The notes: generated by a model from the letters alone, not told the origin. DNA of 64,000 nt from Chloroflexota bacterium (GCA_014874475.1 JADBJJ010000029.1:62001-126000); one strand, 5' to 3'. Positions 8,010 through 17,596 are shown, counted from the stretch's first letter. Translations and numbers: made by a program.

Positions 8010-8431
8010 AGAACCTTTGGCTTCTCCCGGCCGGGCGGACTTCTATAGAGCCGGCTCTGCTGGTCGGTTCCCGGCGTTTTCGGGCTCTGCTGGAGGAACT
8101 CCAGCGACATGCCGACGTGGTTTTGATAGATAGTCCCCCTGTACTGGGACCGCCGGAGGCGACTCTCCTGGCCAGTATGGCTGATGCTACCCTCCTGGTG
8201 GTGGATGACGGCATCACCCGCCACACGGCGGCCCGCAAGGCCCGTGACCGACTGATGGGGCAGGAGAGCGTCCGCCTGTTGGGAGTGGTCTTCAACCGGG
8301 TTCGCTCTTCCACGTATGGTCACCTCTACGGTTACGGCTATTACAGCAAGAACAGGAAACCCCACCATCGTCGGAAGAAGCGGCCGTACCTGACGTTGGC
8401 GGAAGCGGCGGACCGGCTGGGAGTGAGCAAG
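7982..8431 (+). pseudogene. C-terminal fragment of a bacterial tyrosine kinase (CpsD/CapB-like)
   Basis: From about 7982 the protein matches the second half of BY-kinases of capsule or exopolysaccharide systems: NLWLLPAG, the Walker B segment DVVLIDSPPVLG, then LLGVVFNRV and a basic, Tyr-rich tail (GHLYGYGYYS). Walker A and A' are absent, so it cannot be a working kinase. The same open frame continues into flippase-like sequence at about 8430; the boundary is approximate. A start at ATG 7982 with GGGAGG upstream may still allow translation. Confidence 0.65.
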
Positions 8432-8675
8432 GTGCGGGAAGTGGCCAAGAACCCGAGCCGGAGTTCGGCGCTCTTTGCCAACGTTGTGCTCATGCGCCTG
8501 ATGCTCTCCGCCGGGACACTGGTGGTCATCGTGGGTTCCGCCTGGGTTTTAAAGCGCTCTCCGGAACTGATCCTGGGTACGGCCATCGCCGCCTGTACGC
8601 TGTTCATCTACGCTGTGGCAGGGCCGCTGGAGAGCCTCTTCATCGCTCGCGAGCGGCTGGACTTCCTCTCGCTTT
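8432..8675 (+). pseudogene. internal fragment of a polysaccharide flippase (Wzx/MATE-like)
   Basis: VREVAKNPSRSS, then two hydrophobic helices (LMLSAGTLVVIVGSAWVL; ILGTAIAACTLFIYAVAG) and LFIARERLDF, resemble the early transmembrane region of oligosaccharide flippases. It has neither a start nor the remaining helices. It reads in frame with the kinase fragment to a stop at 8764, but similarity ends near 8675 where glycosyltransferase sequence begins in another frame. Confidence 0.5.
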
Positions 8676-9254
8676 GGCCCCTGGACGTTCCGGAATTTTC
8701 GGGTGTTCGGGGAGTTTATCCCCGTTGCGTCTCTGGGTGGAGTGGGCGTCTGGGCGGGGAATAATCCCCTCTCCGAGGGGGGCGGGATGCTTCCGGATGA
8801 ACGGACGTGGGGGGAAGGCGCGCCGGAATGGGGGTGGATGGGCTGGGAGGGGCTCAGTGAGGTGGAGAGTAGCCGTCGGTTTATGGAGCGGGGGATCTCC
8901 TGGATTCGGGAGCATCCGCTGGAATTCGCCGCCCTGGTGCCGCGAAAACTGCTTCGTCTGTGGTCGCCGACATCCTTCGGCGTGCAGTTCTCCCGGCAGG
9001 CCAGCCCTCTACTAACTGCGGTGGTGCTTCCGCCCTATCTGCTCTTCCTGGCGCTGGCCTTCTGGGGGATGTGGCGGACCCGCCGGGGCTGGCGGGAGCA
9101 GTTCCCCCTTTATGCCTTGATTCTGGGTATCAACGGACTGGTCGCGCTCACATACGGGGCCACCCGTTATGGGATCGCGATGGCTCCGGTCCTGTGCCTG
9201 TATGCGGCGGCCGCCTTAGATGCTCTGTTGCCAGAAAGAGAAAAGGGGAAGTGA
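8672..9254 (+). pseudogene. C-terminal fragment of a membrane glycosyltransferase (PMT/ArnT-like)
   Basis: The fragment opens with WTFRNFRVFGEFIPVAS and WAGNNP, typical of the post-catalytic loop of family-39-type glycosyltransferases. Hydrophobic helices follow (LLTAVVLPPYLLFLALAF; YALILGINGLVALTY) with an RYGIAMAPVL ending. The catalytic N-terminal half (first periplasmic loop with acidic residues) is absent. A GTG at 8703 could start a short product. This is the last of four adjacent fragments of unrelated genes. Confidence 0.65.
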
Positions 9255-9302
9255 TGGGCATCAGCGGCGAAGCCTGTGATGCAAAACATCATAACGAGAT
9301 AA

Positions 9303-9325
9303 GGGGGTGGCAATTTGCCACCCCC
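9303..9325. terminator. terminator hairpin between convergent genes
   Basis: GGGGGTGGCA, loop ATT, TGCCACCCCC: a 10-bp perfect stem between the glycosyltransferase fragment and the convergent sigma-factor operon. Confidence 0.65.
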
Positions 9326-9336
9326 GTGTCTCTCGC

Positions 9337-9606
9337 TCATCCCACTGCCACCGGTGGATGGGCACGAGCGCGCCGTCTGAGGATCAGAAAGGCGGTCAGC
9401 CCGGCCACGGAGGCCAGGGAACCAGCGATCGCCGCTCCCACCAGCAGGATACGCCGCAGGCGGTGGGTGCGCTGATATTGCCGCCATGCCGCTTCTACCA
9501 GTTCCCCCTTTAGACTACGGGCAAAGGCCGGCGGCGGCTCCACGGGGACCAGCCACCGCTGGAGCCGTTCAATGATCTGGGCCAAGGTCGCGTCTTGCTC
9601 CTCCAT
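9337..9606 (-). CDS. small single-pass membrane protein, probable anti-sigma factor
   Basis: 89 residues: a cytoplasmic-looking N-terminal half (IIERLQRWLVPVEPPPAFA) and one transmembrane helix (ILLVGAAIAGSLASVAGLTA) ending in basic residues. I do not recognise a named family or a zinc-binding HxxxCxxC motif. It begins one nucleotide after the stop of the ECF sigma gene, with GGAAGGAA upstream. That arrangement is common for anti-sigma factors, and the role is inferred from position only. Confidence 0.6.
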   Translation of the reverse strand: MEEQDATLAQIIERLQRWLVPVEPPPAFARSLKGELVEAAWRQYQRTHRLRRILLVGAAIAGSLASVAGLTAFLILRRRARAHPPVAVG

Positions 9607-9607
9607 T

Positions 9608-10186
9608 TTATATTCCTTCCAAATTCCTCTTTAACTCCAGCAGGGTGCGGTGATAGAGGGATTTGATCGCCCCCTCGCTTCGCCCCATAATCGCCCCAAT
9701 CTGTGCGTTGGACATCCCTTCCACAACTTTCAGAATCAACAACTCCTGCCGGTCCGGGGCCAGAGATTGAAAAGCCCGCATCAGACTCTCCCGCTCCTCC
9801 TCTTCTTCCAGCATCTCCTGGGGGTCCCCCTCCGCGGCACGAGTGACCACATAGTCCAGTGCCACGACCGGTCGCCGGCGGCGGTCGCGCTGCCAGTTGA
9901 CGACAATGTTATGGGCAATCCGGTAGAGCCAGGCTGTAAAGGGGAGCCCTCGTTCCTGATAGCGATGCAGGTGCTCCAGCGCCCGGTAAAACGTGCGCGC
10001 CGTCAGGTCTTCGGCGTCCTGGGAATTCCCGGTGCGGTAATAAAGGTAGCGGTAAATCTGGGCGACATACCGCTCGTAGAGCAGACCAAAGGCCTCGGGG
10101 TCCCGCTTGGCCCGCTCTATCAGTTCCCTCTCGTCGCTGGAGGGACCATCTGACCGGGCAGGACTGCTTTCTACTAATGAAAACAC
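9608..10186 (-). CDS. ECF-type RNA polymerase sigma factor
   Basis: 192 residues from the GTG at 10186, which has GAGGGG five nucleotides upstream. A longer frame from 10279 would run into the preceding gene and lacks an SD. Region 2 is seen in FGLLYERYVAQIYRYLYYR and DAEDLTARTFYRAL with FTAWLYRIAHN. Region 4 is LAPDRQELLILKVVEGMSN with GRSEGAIKSLYHRTLLELK. It directs RNA polymerase to stress or envelope genes whose identity is not visible here. It lies between a TPR gene and a small membrane protein, all co-oriented and nearly touching. Confidence 0.9.
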   Translation of the reverse strand: MFSLVESSPARSDGPSSDERELIERAKRDPEAFGLLYERYVAQIYRYLYYRTGNSQDAEDLTARTFYRALEHLHRYQERGLPFTAWLYRIAHNIVVNWQRDRRRRPVVALDYVVTRAAEGDPQEMLEEEEERESLMRAFQSLAPDRQELLILKVVEGMSNAQIGAIMGRSEGAIKSLYHRTLLELKRNLEGI

Positions 10187-10196
10187 CGTTCCCCTC

Positions 10197-11510
10197 TCAG
10201 GGTTGCGGCTCCTCAGCCCGCCGGAGGACAGCCTGGATTTCGGGTTGAGAAAGGAAGCGGGAACGGAGGGCGGGGTCACTCAAGGGGTCGGCGATTTGAT
10301 GGATGAAGTCGGCCGCAATACGAAAGTGGACCTGGGCGATCTGGGGGTCATCGGTTGCCCTTCCCAGGGCCGCATGGAGTTGCCAGAGGAGCCAGCGGCT
10401 GGGGATGGCATGGGCATGGCCCAGCGCGGCCTGCAGGGCGCTCTGGGCCATTAACCGGTCCCCCTGGGCCAGGTAGGCCCGACCTTGAAGTAACTGGGCC
10501 CGGGCGGCATGCAACTCACTGCGAATGGCGGCGGCTTCGTCGGCCAGTTCTCTCGCGATGGCCAGTGCCCGATCCGTCGCCCCCTGCCGGAGAAAGGCAT
10601 CGCCCAGGTTATATAGCGCCTGCAGCGCCAGGTCCTTATCCCGAATCTCCCGCGCCCGGGATAGGGCCTGATTCAGGGCCATCATCGCTTCGCTATACCG
10701 TCCCATGAGCAGCATATCCACTCCTATGTTACGGGCAACGTCTATAGAGATGCGGTCGGCCCCCGATTGTGAGGCCAGAAGGGCGGCCTCTTGGTGATAG
10801 CGAAGCGCCCGGTCCAGGTCGCGCAATTCCTGATAGAGTTCCCCCACGTTGTTCAGGACTGCTGCGGCCCGGTGGTCATCCTGCAGGGAGATGAAGCATT
10901 TCAGAGCCTCCTCGTATGCAGTAATAGCCTCCTCTATCTGCCCGGCAAAGTCGTACGCAATCCCCAGCCCCAGCAAAGCCCTGCCCAGTTCGTGGAGGTC
11001 CGGAGCGCGTTGGAGGGCACTTCTGGCCCTGTTGAGGGTACGGATGGCCTCCTCTATTTGACCTTGTTTCCAGCGGAGGGTCCCCAGCCCAATCCATGCG
11101 CGGATGTGGCAGATATCGCTCCCGCTTGCCTCCGCTTCCCGGAGGGCCATCTGGTATTCCTCTTCGGCGACGGCATATTCGCCCATTCCGTTATGACAAT
11201 CCGCTGCGCCGATCAGCGCTTCCGCCCGTTGCACCGGGTCTGAGGAATGCTCCCGAACTGTCTGGAAATCGGAGAAGGCGGCGTAATCTCCCATCAGAAA
11301 ACGGGCGCGTCCGCGATGCAGCAGGAGGTCCCAGCGCAGATGTTCCTGCTCTGGCGAAGAGGGCAGGGAGTCTATCAGGTCCAGACCCTCGGCGGCCAGT
11401 TGGGCGGCCTGCTGATAGTGCCCGCAGGTGATCTGTTCCTGGGCGCTTCGCAGCAGTTGCTGGATGGTTTGTAAATGGGCTGCTGGACTTGCAGGAGATG
11501 ATAGGGCCAT
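10197..11510 (-). CDS. tetratricopeptide-repeat protein
   Basis: 437 residues made almost entirely of TPR helices, for example the repeat units around YAVAEEEYQMALREAEASG, EEAITAYEEALKCF and LDRALRYHQEAALLA. No enzymatic domain, signal peptide or membrane segment is visible, so it is probably a cytoplasmic scaffold. ATG 11510 is chosen because AGGAGG lies five nucleotides upstream. It leads an operon with the ECF sigma factor, suggesting a role in sensing or controlling that pathway, which is an inference. Confidence 0.85.
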   Translation of the reverse strand: MALSSPASPAAHLQTIQQLLRSAQEQITCGHYQQAAQLAAEGLDLIDSLPSSPEQEHLRWDLLLHRGRARFLMGDYAAFSDFQTVREHSSDPVQRAEALIGAADCHNGMGEYAVAEEEYQMALREAEASGSDICHIRAWIGLGTLRWKQGQIEEAIRTLNRARSALQRAPDLHELGRALLGLGIAYDFAGQIEEAITAYEEALKCFISLQDDHRAAAVLNNVGELYQELRDLDRALRYHQEAALLASQSGADRISIDVARNIGVDMLLMGRYSEAMMALNQALSRAREIRDKDLALQALYNLGDAFLRQGATDRALAIARELADEAAAIRSELHAARAQLLQGRAYLAQGDRLMAQSALQAALGHAHAIPSRWLLWQLHAALGRATDDPQIAQVHFRIAADFIHQIADPLSDPALRSRFLSQPEIQAVLRRAEEPQP

Positions 11511-11645
11511 CGTCCCTCCTCTGAAGCCGATTATAGCCCGTTCGGGCCGCTTCGTCAACTACGGGCAACTGCATTGACCTTGTCTCTCTCCCGTTTTGTT
11601 GTATACTGGAAGTAAAGTCCAGGGAGGCACCGGAAGGAATCCAGT

Positions 11646-13010
11646 ATGTGGGGAGACCTGGTCAGACGGGGGTCGGGTCAACTGGTGGCCTTGATGCCAG
11701 AGCCGGATGTGGACCTGCTGGCAGAGACCATCGTGGCCTTCGCCAACGCCGACGGAGGGACGATTGTCCTCGGGATAGACGAGACCGGGAGGTCCACAGG
11801 GGCCATTTATCCCGAGGAAATGGATGCAGTGCTTCGGAATGCCCTCGGCGAGTGCCGTCCTCCTTTGGAAGTGGAGTGCCAGCAGGAGGAGGTCGCAGGG
11901 GGATTCGTGTTCTATCTGCGCGTTCCCCGGAGCACGGAACTCCACAGCCTCTCCGATGGACGGGTGGTCATCCGGCGGATGGGGGAGAACCGTCCCCTCT
12001 CTGGGGAAGAGATTCGCCATCTGGCAGCCACCAAGTCCAGCGGCGATTATGAAATGCAGACGATCGCCGGGGCCCGACGGGAGGACCTGGACGACGAGGT
12101 GATTGCGGAATTCCTTCAGCGATGGCAGGAGAAGCAACACCGGCCCTGGACGCGCTCCCCAGAGGAATTGCTCCTTCAGATAGGAGCACTGGACGAGGAT
12201 GGACATCCGACCGTCGCCGGTATCCTCCTTTTTGGCCGTGAGCCCCAGGCCTTCCTGCCCCAGAGTGGGCTGGTGTTTGTGAAGTTCCTGGGGAGTGCGC
12301 CGCGCGGGGAGGGGGGAGAGGCGGGCTACGGACGACGGGAAGACATCGTCGGCCCGCTGGCCCGCATCATTCAACGCACCTGGACCGTGGTCATGGAGGA
12401 GATGCGCACCGGCGCTGTGGTCAAAGGGCTGGAACGGGTGGAGCAGACCGAATATCCACCTGCTGCTGTTCGCGAAGCCCTGGTCAACGCGGTGGCCCAC
12501 CGGGATTACCGTCTGCGAGGGCGCCGGATTGAAGTGCGAATGTTCACAGACCGGATGGAAATCATCAGTCCGGGGGGACTCCCCGGCTACATCACCCTGG
12601 ATAACATCGTAGAAGAGCACTTCTCCCGCAACCCGCGCATCGTTGGTACCCTCTACTACTGGGGGTATATTGAGGAATTGGGGTTGGGGATAGACCTGAT
12701 GATTGAGGAAATGACCGCGGCCGGGTTACCGCCGCCGCAGTTTCGGGCCGAGCCGTACCTGTTCAGTGTGACCCTGTATAACCGGCGGGAGCGCCCCCCC
12801 ATTGCCCAGTGGCAGCGAACGATGAACGAGCGCCAGATGAAAGCGCTGGAGTATATCCGACGGTATGGGCGGATTACAAACCGGGAGTACCAGGTCATCT
12901 GTCCCCATGTCAGTCCAGAGACGCTGCGCCTGGACCTGGCGGACCTGGTAGAGAAGGGGGTGCTGATTAAAGTGGGAGACAAGAAGGGGACGTATTACAT
13001 TCTCAAGTGA
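11646..13010 (+). CDS. AlbA_2 (Schlafen-type) plus RecG-C-like ATP-binding domain protein, probable regulator
   Basis: 454 residues. The N-terminal AlbA_2 domain (about 10-115) contains ETIVAFANADGGTIVLGIDE. The middle and C-terminal part carries a GHKL-like HATPase_c_4 region (EYPPAAVREALVNAVAHRDY, NPRIVGTLYYWGYIEELGLG), and the last 70 residues form a winged helix (NREYQVICPHVSPETLRLDL). Proteins of this architecture are annotated as transcriptional regulators or putative helicases, but there are no helicase motifs here. A weak TATACT -10 lies about 40 nt upstream. It stands alone, divergent from the TPR operon. Confidence 0.8.
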   Translation: MWGDLVRRGSGQLVALMPEPDVDLLAETIVAFANADGGTIVLGIDETGRSTGAIYPEEMDAVLRNALGECRPPLEVECQQEEVAGGFVFYLRVPRSTELHSLSDGRVVIRRMGENRPLSGEEIRHLAATKSSGDYEMQTIAGARREDLDDEVIAEFLQRWQEKQHRPWTRSPEELLLQIGALDEDGHPTVAGILLFGREPQAFLPQSGLVFVKFLGSAPRGEGGEAGYGRREDIVGPLARIIQRTWTVVMEEMRTGAVVKGLERVEQTEYPPAAVREALVNAVAHRDYRLRGRRIEVRMFTDRMEIISPGGLPGYITLDNIVEEHFSRNPRIVGTLYYWGYIEELGLGIDLMIEEMTAAGLPPPQFRAEPYLFSVTLYNRRERPPIAQWQRTMNERQMKALEYIRRYGRITNREYQVICPHVSPETLRLDLADLVEKGVLIKVGDKKGTYYILK

Positions 13011-13172
13011 AATTCCACGGCCCCTCCCCATAGCCGTTAGCCGAAAAGACCTCTGCGTTCTTCCGGTGGAGATTCGCATTGGACCCCGGAGGAAGAGGCC
13101 CGCGATGCCCTGCGGGCGATGTAGGAAGTTCAGTTGTTCATCCAGCAGAAACACAGGATTTGGAGGTAACTA

Positions 13173-14702
13173 GTGACTGTCCGCGTCCGTTTCGCTCCCA
13201 GCCCTACCGGGGAGCCACACATCGGCAATGTGCGTACGGTTGTCTTCAATTGGCTTTTCGCCCGCAAAATGGGCGGCCAGTTCATCCTTCGCATTGAGGA
13301 TACCGACCGCGTTCGCTACCAGCCGGAGACGATTCCGGTTATTATGGAGGGTCTGCGCTGGCTGGGACTGGATTGGGACGAAGGTCCGGGCCTGGAAGAA
13401 CTCCAGCGCGCTGGGGTGGAGAACGCCGAGGCCTACGCCGTCGGCGGCCCCTACGGGCCGTACATCCAGTCCGAGCGGCTGCCGCTGTACCGACAGGTCG
13501 CGGAGGAACTGATCGCGGCCGGATGGGCCTACCGCTGCAACTGCACCCCTGAGCGACTGGAAAAGGTTCGGCAAACCCAGCGGGAGCGCGGCCAGCCCCC
13601 GATGTACGACCGCCACTGCCGCTACCTCCCGCCGGACGCCATCTCCCCAGACGAGCCCCACGTCATCCGGCTCAAGGTCCCCCTCACTGGCCGGACCGTC
13701 TTTCAGGATATCATCCGAGGCGAGGTGATTTTTGAGAACGCCGGGATTGACGACCAGGTGCTCCTGAAATCGGATGGCTTCCCCACCTACCACCTGGCCG
13801 TCGTCGTGGACGACCACTATATGAAAGTGACCCACGTCATCCGCGGCGATGACTGGGTGCCCAGCACGCCCAAACACGTCCTGCTCTACCAGGCCCTGGG
13901 CTGGAAGATGCCGGTCTTCTGCCACGTCCCCCTGGTGACGATGCCTGGCGGCAAGAAACTGGCCAAACGGGCCGGCGCCACGTCCATTACCGAGTTCCGC
14001 AAGCAGGGGTATCTCGCGGAGGCGCTCCTGAACTTCCTGGCCCTCCTGGGCTGGGCACCAGGCGAGGGAGAGACGCAGGAGATTTTCAGCCGCGAGGAGT
14101 TGATAGAACGGTTTGACCTCTACCGGGTCAACCGGGCCCCAGCCGCCTTCTCCTACGACAAACTGGACTGGATGAACGGCATCTACATCCGCAATTTCTC
14201 TCCGGACGACCTGGTGGAGCGACTGCTTCCCTTCTGGCAGGAGGCCGGGCTGGTGCCTGTGCCCTGCCCGCCCGAGACGCGCGCCGTCCTGCGCCGCATC
14301 GTCCCGTTCATCCAGGAGCGCATCAAGCACCTGACCGATGTGGCGGAAATGACGGACTTCTTTTTTGTGGACATCGCGCCGCCCCCGGCCGACACCCTGC
14401 TGGCCCAGGGTCTGGATGCCGACCGAGCGCGGGAGGTCTTGCGCCGGACGCGCCAGGTGCTGGCGGATGTCCCCGATTTCTCCGAGGAGGCGATAGAGCC
14501 GCCGCTGCGGGCCCTGGTGGAGGAACTGGGCCTGAGCAACCGGCAAGTCTTCGGCCTCATCCGGATCGCCACCACGGGCAAGACCGTCTCCCCGCCCCTC
14601 TTCGGTACCCTCAGCATCCTGGGCCGGGAGCCAGTGCTGGCCCGCCTGGAGGCAGCGGAGAGGGTGATAAGCAGTTCGCCGGTGGCGACAAACCGCCCGT
14701 AA
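13173..14702 (+). CDS. gltX: glutamyl-tRNA synthetase
   Basis: 509 residues. The class I signature is [13 protein letters not shown] and the KMSKS-equivalent is KKLAKRAGA, with RIEDTDR and the [11 protein letters not shown] segment of the Rossmann core. It attaches glutamate to tRNA-Glu; whether it also charges tRNA-Gln cannot be told. The start is GTG 13173 with GGAGGT upstream. Length and motif order are normal for bacterial GltX. It stands in a run of unrelated co-oriented genes. Confidence 0.96.
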   Translation: MTVRVRFAPSPTGEPHIGNVRTVVFNWLFARKMGGQFILRIEDTDRVRYQPETIPVIMEGLRWLGLDWDEGPGLEELQRAGVENAEAYAVGGPYGPYIQSERLPLYRQVAEELIAAGWAYRCNCTPERLEKVRQTQRERGQPPMYDRHCRYLPPDAISPDEPHVIRLKVPLTGRTVFQDIIRGEVIFENAGIDDQVLLKSDGFPTYHLAVVVDDHYMKVTHVIRGDDWVPSTPKHVLLYQALGWKMPVFCHVPLVTMPGGKKLAKRAGATSITEFRKQGYLAEALLNFLALLGWAPGEGETQEIFSREELIERFDLYRVNRAPAAFSYDKLDWMNGIYIRNFSPDDLVERLLPFWQEAGLVPVPCPPETRAVLRRIVPFIQERIKHLTDVAEMTDFFFVDIAPPPADTLLAQGLDADRAREVLRRTRQVLADVPDFSEEAIEPPLRALVEELGLSNRQVFGLIRIATTGKTVSPPLFGTLSILGREPVLARLEAAERVISSSPVATNRP

Positions 14703-14727
14703 TCAGCCGTTCGTGGTCGGGGGTGCG

Positions 14728-15147
14728 ATGAAAAGTTACCGCAAAGAACTCTGGTTCCACGTTCCCCAGCGGCGGGCTTTCATCAATATCACGCCCCAGA
14801 TAGAGGAATGTGTGCGGGAGAGCGGTATCCGGGAGGGCCTGTGCCTGGTCAACGCGATGCACATCACCGCCTCCGTTTTCATCAACGACGATGAGCCAGG
14901 ACTCCACCGGGATTTTGACGAATGGCTGGAAGAACTGGCCCCCCATGAGCCGATCGCCCGCTACCGCCACAACCGTACCGGCGAGGACAACGCGGACGCT
15001 CACCTGAAGCGGCAGGTCATGGGACGGGAGGTGGTGGTCGCCGTAACCGGCGGACGTCTGGACTTTGGCCCCTGGGAGCAGATATTCTACGGCGAGTTTG
15101 ACGGCCGACGCCCCAAGCGGGTGCTGGTCAAAATCATCGGAGAGTAA
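14728..15147 (+). CDS. yjbQ: YjbQ/UPF0047 family protein (secondary thiamine-phosphate synthase-like)
   Basis: 139 residues covering the whole UPF0047 fold. Conserved features are [36 protein letters not shown] and the C-terminal [17 protein letters not shown]. Family members have weak thiamine-phosphate synthase activity; the physiological role is unsettled. ATG 14728 is preferred over a GTG at 14713 because GGGGGTG lies just before it. Its TAA stop abuts a perfect palindrome GGTGAC-G-GTCACC. Confidence 0.85.
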   Translation: MKSYRKELWFHVPQRRAFINITPQIEECVRESGIREGLCLVNAMHITASVFINDDEPGLHRDFDEWLEELAPHEPIARYRHNRTGEDNADAHLKRQVMGREVVVAVTGGRLDFGPWEQIFYGEFDGRRPKRVLVKIIGE

Positions 15148-15183
15148 AGGTGACGGTCACCTTCGCCTTCTCGGGAGATTCCT

Positions 15184-15465
15184 ATGCCCCCCAACTTCTG
15201 GATAGACGTCGCCGGCTGGATCGGCGTCGCTTCTCTGCTGGCCGCCTACGCGCTGGTCTCCACGCGCAGGCTGGAGGGTGATTCACCCCTCTACCAGGTC
15301 CTCAACGCCCTGGGGAGCCTCCTGCTCATCGTCAACTCCGGCTACTATCGGGCCTTCCCCTCGGTGGGCATCAACATCGCCTGGATCGGCATCGCCCTCT
15401 ACGCCCTGGCGCGGTGGAGATGGAAAAGGGAACGCGGACAAGCGCGGACGAGCACGGATATTTGA
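15184..15465 (+). CDS. small CBU_0592-family membrane protein
   Basis: 93 residues with three hydrophobic helices: DVAGWIGVASLLAAYAL, VLNALGSLLLIVNSG and INIAWIGIALYALARW. This matches the short CBU_0592-type membrane proteins of unknown function. The GGGAG before ATG 15184 supports the start. The basic C-terminal end runs into an inverted repeat. No function can be assigned. Confidence 0.65.
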   Translation: MPPNFWIDVAGWIGVASLLAAYALVSTRRLEGDSPLYQVLNALGSLLLIVNSGYYRAFPSVGINIAWIGIALYALARWRWKRERGQARTSTDI

Positions 15466-15490
15466 TCCGAGTTCACCCACGCTCGTCCGC
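15443..15490. repeat. inverted repeat around the end of the CBU_0592-like gene
   Basis: GCGGACGAGC (15443-15452) pairs with GCTCGTCCGC (15481-15490) across a 28-nt gap. It may be a terminator-like structure or an intergenic repeat. Confidence 0.45.
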
Positions 15491-15511
15491 GTCCGTTCAG
15501 AAGGAGTTGCC

Positions 15512-16384
15512 ATGCCCGAGATTGCGATTCTGCCCGAACGCTGTACCCGCTGCGGCGCGTGTGCGGCTCTCTGCACCGGTCGCGTCTTCCGGCAGGAGCC
15601 AGACCGGATTGTCGTCGCCGACCCGGCAGCCTGCTGGCTCTGCGGCCACTGCGTCGCCGTCTGCCCCGTAGACGCCCTTCTCCACAGCGATTACTCCCTG
15701 GAGGACTGCCCGCCTCTGGACCCGGCCCGACTGCCCCCGCTGGACGCGCTGGAGATGGCCCTGCGCGCCCGCCGCTCGGCGCGCGTCTTCCGGGACCGGC
15801 CGGTGCCCCGGGAGGTGATCCGGGAACTGCTGGAGGTGGGCCGGTGGGCCCCCAGTGCCAGCAACGCTCAGCCGGTGGACTGGCTGGCCCTGGACGACCC
15901 CGCCCGCATCGCCGCGCTCAGCGCGCAGTCCGTCGCCGTCCTGGCCCACACGGCCCGCCTGCTGCGCAATCCCCTGATCCGCTTCCTACTGCGGCTGACG
16001 GTGGGCGCTGAACCGGTACGGAAAGGCCTGGAGAGCGTCCCCGACTTTGAGCGGCTGGCTCAGCGCCATGCGCAGGGCGAAGACCCCATCTTTTTCCGCG
16101 CGCCGGTCGTCCTGATCGCCCACGTCCCCCGGGACGATTACTTCGGGCGGGAGGATGCCACGTACGCGGCCTACAACGTGATGCTGGCGGCCTCCCTGCG
16201 AGGGCTGGGCACCTGTCACATCGGGTATTTCACCGTCGCTCTGGCCCGCAGCGCGCGCCTCCGGGCCGCCCTGGGCCTGCCACCCGATCGCCGGGCCGTC
16301 ATCGCAATGACGCTGGGCTATCCCCGCCATCGCTTCCACCGCCTCCTCCCCCGCCGAGCGCCGGCCCTGGCCTGGAACCCGTAG
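15512..16384 (+). CDS. nitroreductase-family oxidoreductase with N-terminal ferredoxin domain
   Basis: 290 residues. Two 4Fe-4S motifs occupy about residues 8-55 (CTRCGACAALCTG and CWLCGHCVAVCPVDAL). A nitroreductase fold follows from about 75 with ALRARRSARVFRDRPV, VGRWAPSASNAQPVDW and GLGTCHIGYF. The family uses FMN to reduce nitro or enone substrates; the ferredoxin domain suggests electrons arrive by iron-sulfur clusters rather than NAD(P)H. AAGGAG six nucleotides upstream fixes ATG 15512. It ends before a GC hairpin. Confidence 0.88.
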   Translation: MPEIAILPERCTRCGACAALCTGRVFRQEPDRIVVADPAACWLCGHCVAVCPVDALLHSDYSLEDCPPLDPARLPPLDALEMALRARRSARVFRDRPVPREVIRELLEVGRWAPSASNAQPVDWLALDDPARIAALSAQSVAVLAHTARLLRNPLIRFLLRLTVGAEPVRKGLESVPDFERLAQRHAQGEDPIFFRAPVVLIAHVPRDDYFGREDATYAAYNVMLAASLRGLGTCHIGYFTVALARSARLRAALGLPPDRRAVIAMTLGYPRHRFHRLLPRRAPALAWNP

Positions 16385-16413
16385 GACACGGAAGAACACA
16401 GACAGGTACGCAG

Positions 16414-16432
16414 GACGGGCTTTCAGCCCGTC
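16414..16432 (+). terminator. terminator-like hairpin after the nitroreductase gene
   Basis: GACGGGC, loop TTTCA, GCCCGTC; no long T-tract follows. Confidence 0.4.
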
Positions 16433-16531
16433 TGGACGGCCGGGAGAGGCCGCCCTGCACAAGAAGTAATTCTGACCGTTTTTGCGTCGGTCTGTGGGTC
16501 TCTGTGGGAACCCGCGTATGCCCCTAGAACA

Positions 16532-17458
16532 ATGAAAACCGAAATCACCGGCATCACCTTCAACGTTCAGCGTTTCAGTACGGAGGACGGGCCCGGCATC
16601 CGGACGACGGTCTTCCTGAAAGGCTGCCCCCTGCGCTGTGCCTGGTGCCACAACCCGGAGGGCCTCTCCCCCCACCCCGAACTGGTCTGGTACGACGTCC
16701 GCTGTATCGGCGCGCGGGACTGTTTGCAGGCCTGCCCCGCTGGCGCGCTGGAACTGACCCCTGCCGGGATGCGCATAGACCGGCAGCGCTGCACAGTCTG
16801 CGGCGAGTGCGCCCGGGCCTGCCCGGCGGCCGCGCTGGAGGTCATCGGGCGGGAGTGGACGCCCCGGGCGCTCTTTGCGGAGGTGGAGAGGGACCGGATG
16901 TTCTACGAGACCTCCGGCGGCGGCGTGACCTTCTCCGGCGGCGAGCCGATGCACCAGGCCGACTTTGTCCGGGAGACTGCCCGCCTTTGTCGCCAGGCCG
17001 GTATCCACGTCGCTCTGGATACCTGCGGCGCCGCACCCTGGGAGCAGTACGAGGCGGTCCTCCCCGAGGTGGACCTGGTCCTCTACGACCTGAAAATCTG
17101 GGACTCCGGCCGTCACCGGGCGGCGACGGGCGTGGACAACGCGCGGATTCTGGAGAACGCGCGCTGCATCGCGGCGGCGGGCCGCCCGACGTGGATTCGG
17201 ACCCCTGTCATCCCCGGCTACACCGCCGACGAGGCCAACATCGCCGCGCTGGCGACCTTCATCGCCAGAGAACTCCCCACCGTCCAGAGGTGGGACCTGC
17301 TGGCCTACACCAACCTGGGCCAGCCCAAGTACCACCGCCTGGACCGTCCCTACGCGCTGGAGGGCGTCCCCCTGCTGACGCAGGAGGAAATGGAGGCCGT
17401 CCACGCTCTGGCGCTGCAGTGGGTGCCTGTCGCCCGCTGGTCCGGCGCCACGCGCTGA
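16532..17458 (+). CDS. glycyl-radical-enzyme activating protein (radical SAM)
   Basis: 308 residues. The radical SAM cluster motif is KGCPLRCAWCHNPE (CX3CX2C). Two extra ferredoxin-like clusters follow at about 55-105 (CLQACPAGAL and CTVCGECARACPAAAL), the layout of PflA-type activases for larger glycyl radical enzymes. TFSGGEP and DTCGAAPW are family motifs. It would install a glycyl radical on a partner enzyme using S-adenosylmethionine, but no glycyl radical enzyme is encoded in this window. No clear SD precedes ATG 16532. Confidence 0.9.
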   Translation: MKTEITGITFNVQRFSTEDGPGIRTTVFLKGCPLRCAWCHNPEGLSPHPELVWYDVRCIGARDCLQACPAGALELTPAGMRIDRQRCTVCGECARACPAAALEVIGREWTPRALFAEVERDRMFYETSGGGVTFSGGEPMHQADFVRETARLCRQAGIHVALDTCGAAPWEQYEAVLPEVDLVLYDLKIWDSGRHRAATGVDNARILENARCIAAAGRPTWIRTPVIPGYTADEANIAALATFIARELPTVQRWDLLAYTNLGQPKYHRLDRPYALEGVPLLTQEEMEAVHALALQWVPVARWSGATR

Positions 17459-17596
17459 ATTCAACCCGCAAAGGCCGTCAGGAGGATAACAACGTTGTAG
17501 AGAAACGCCCATCTCTCGTAAACTCGTTTTGGTGCGAGTCAGTTGTTGCGCTCCCTGCAACACCGTCATGGTAAAATAAGGCCCGATAGGTTTAGA

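Noticed and set aside
13011-13172. A short plus-strand frame ending WTPEEEARDALRAM before gltX
   Set aside because: It may be a decayed gene end, but it is too short and has no start or homology I can defend.
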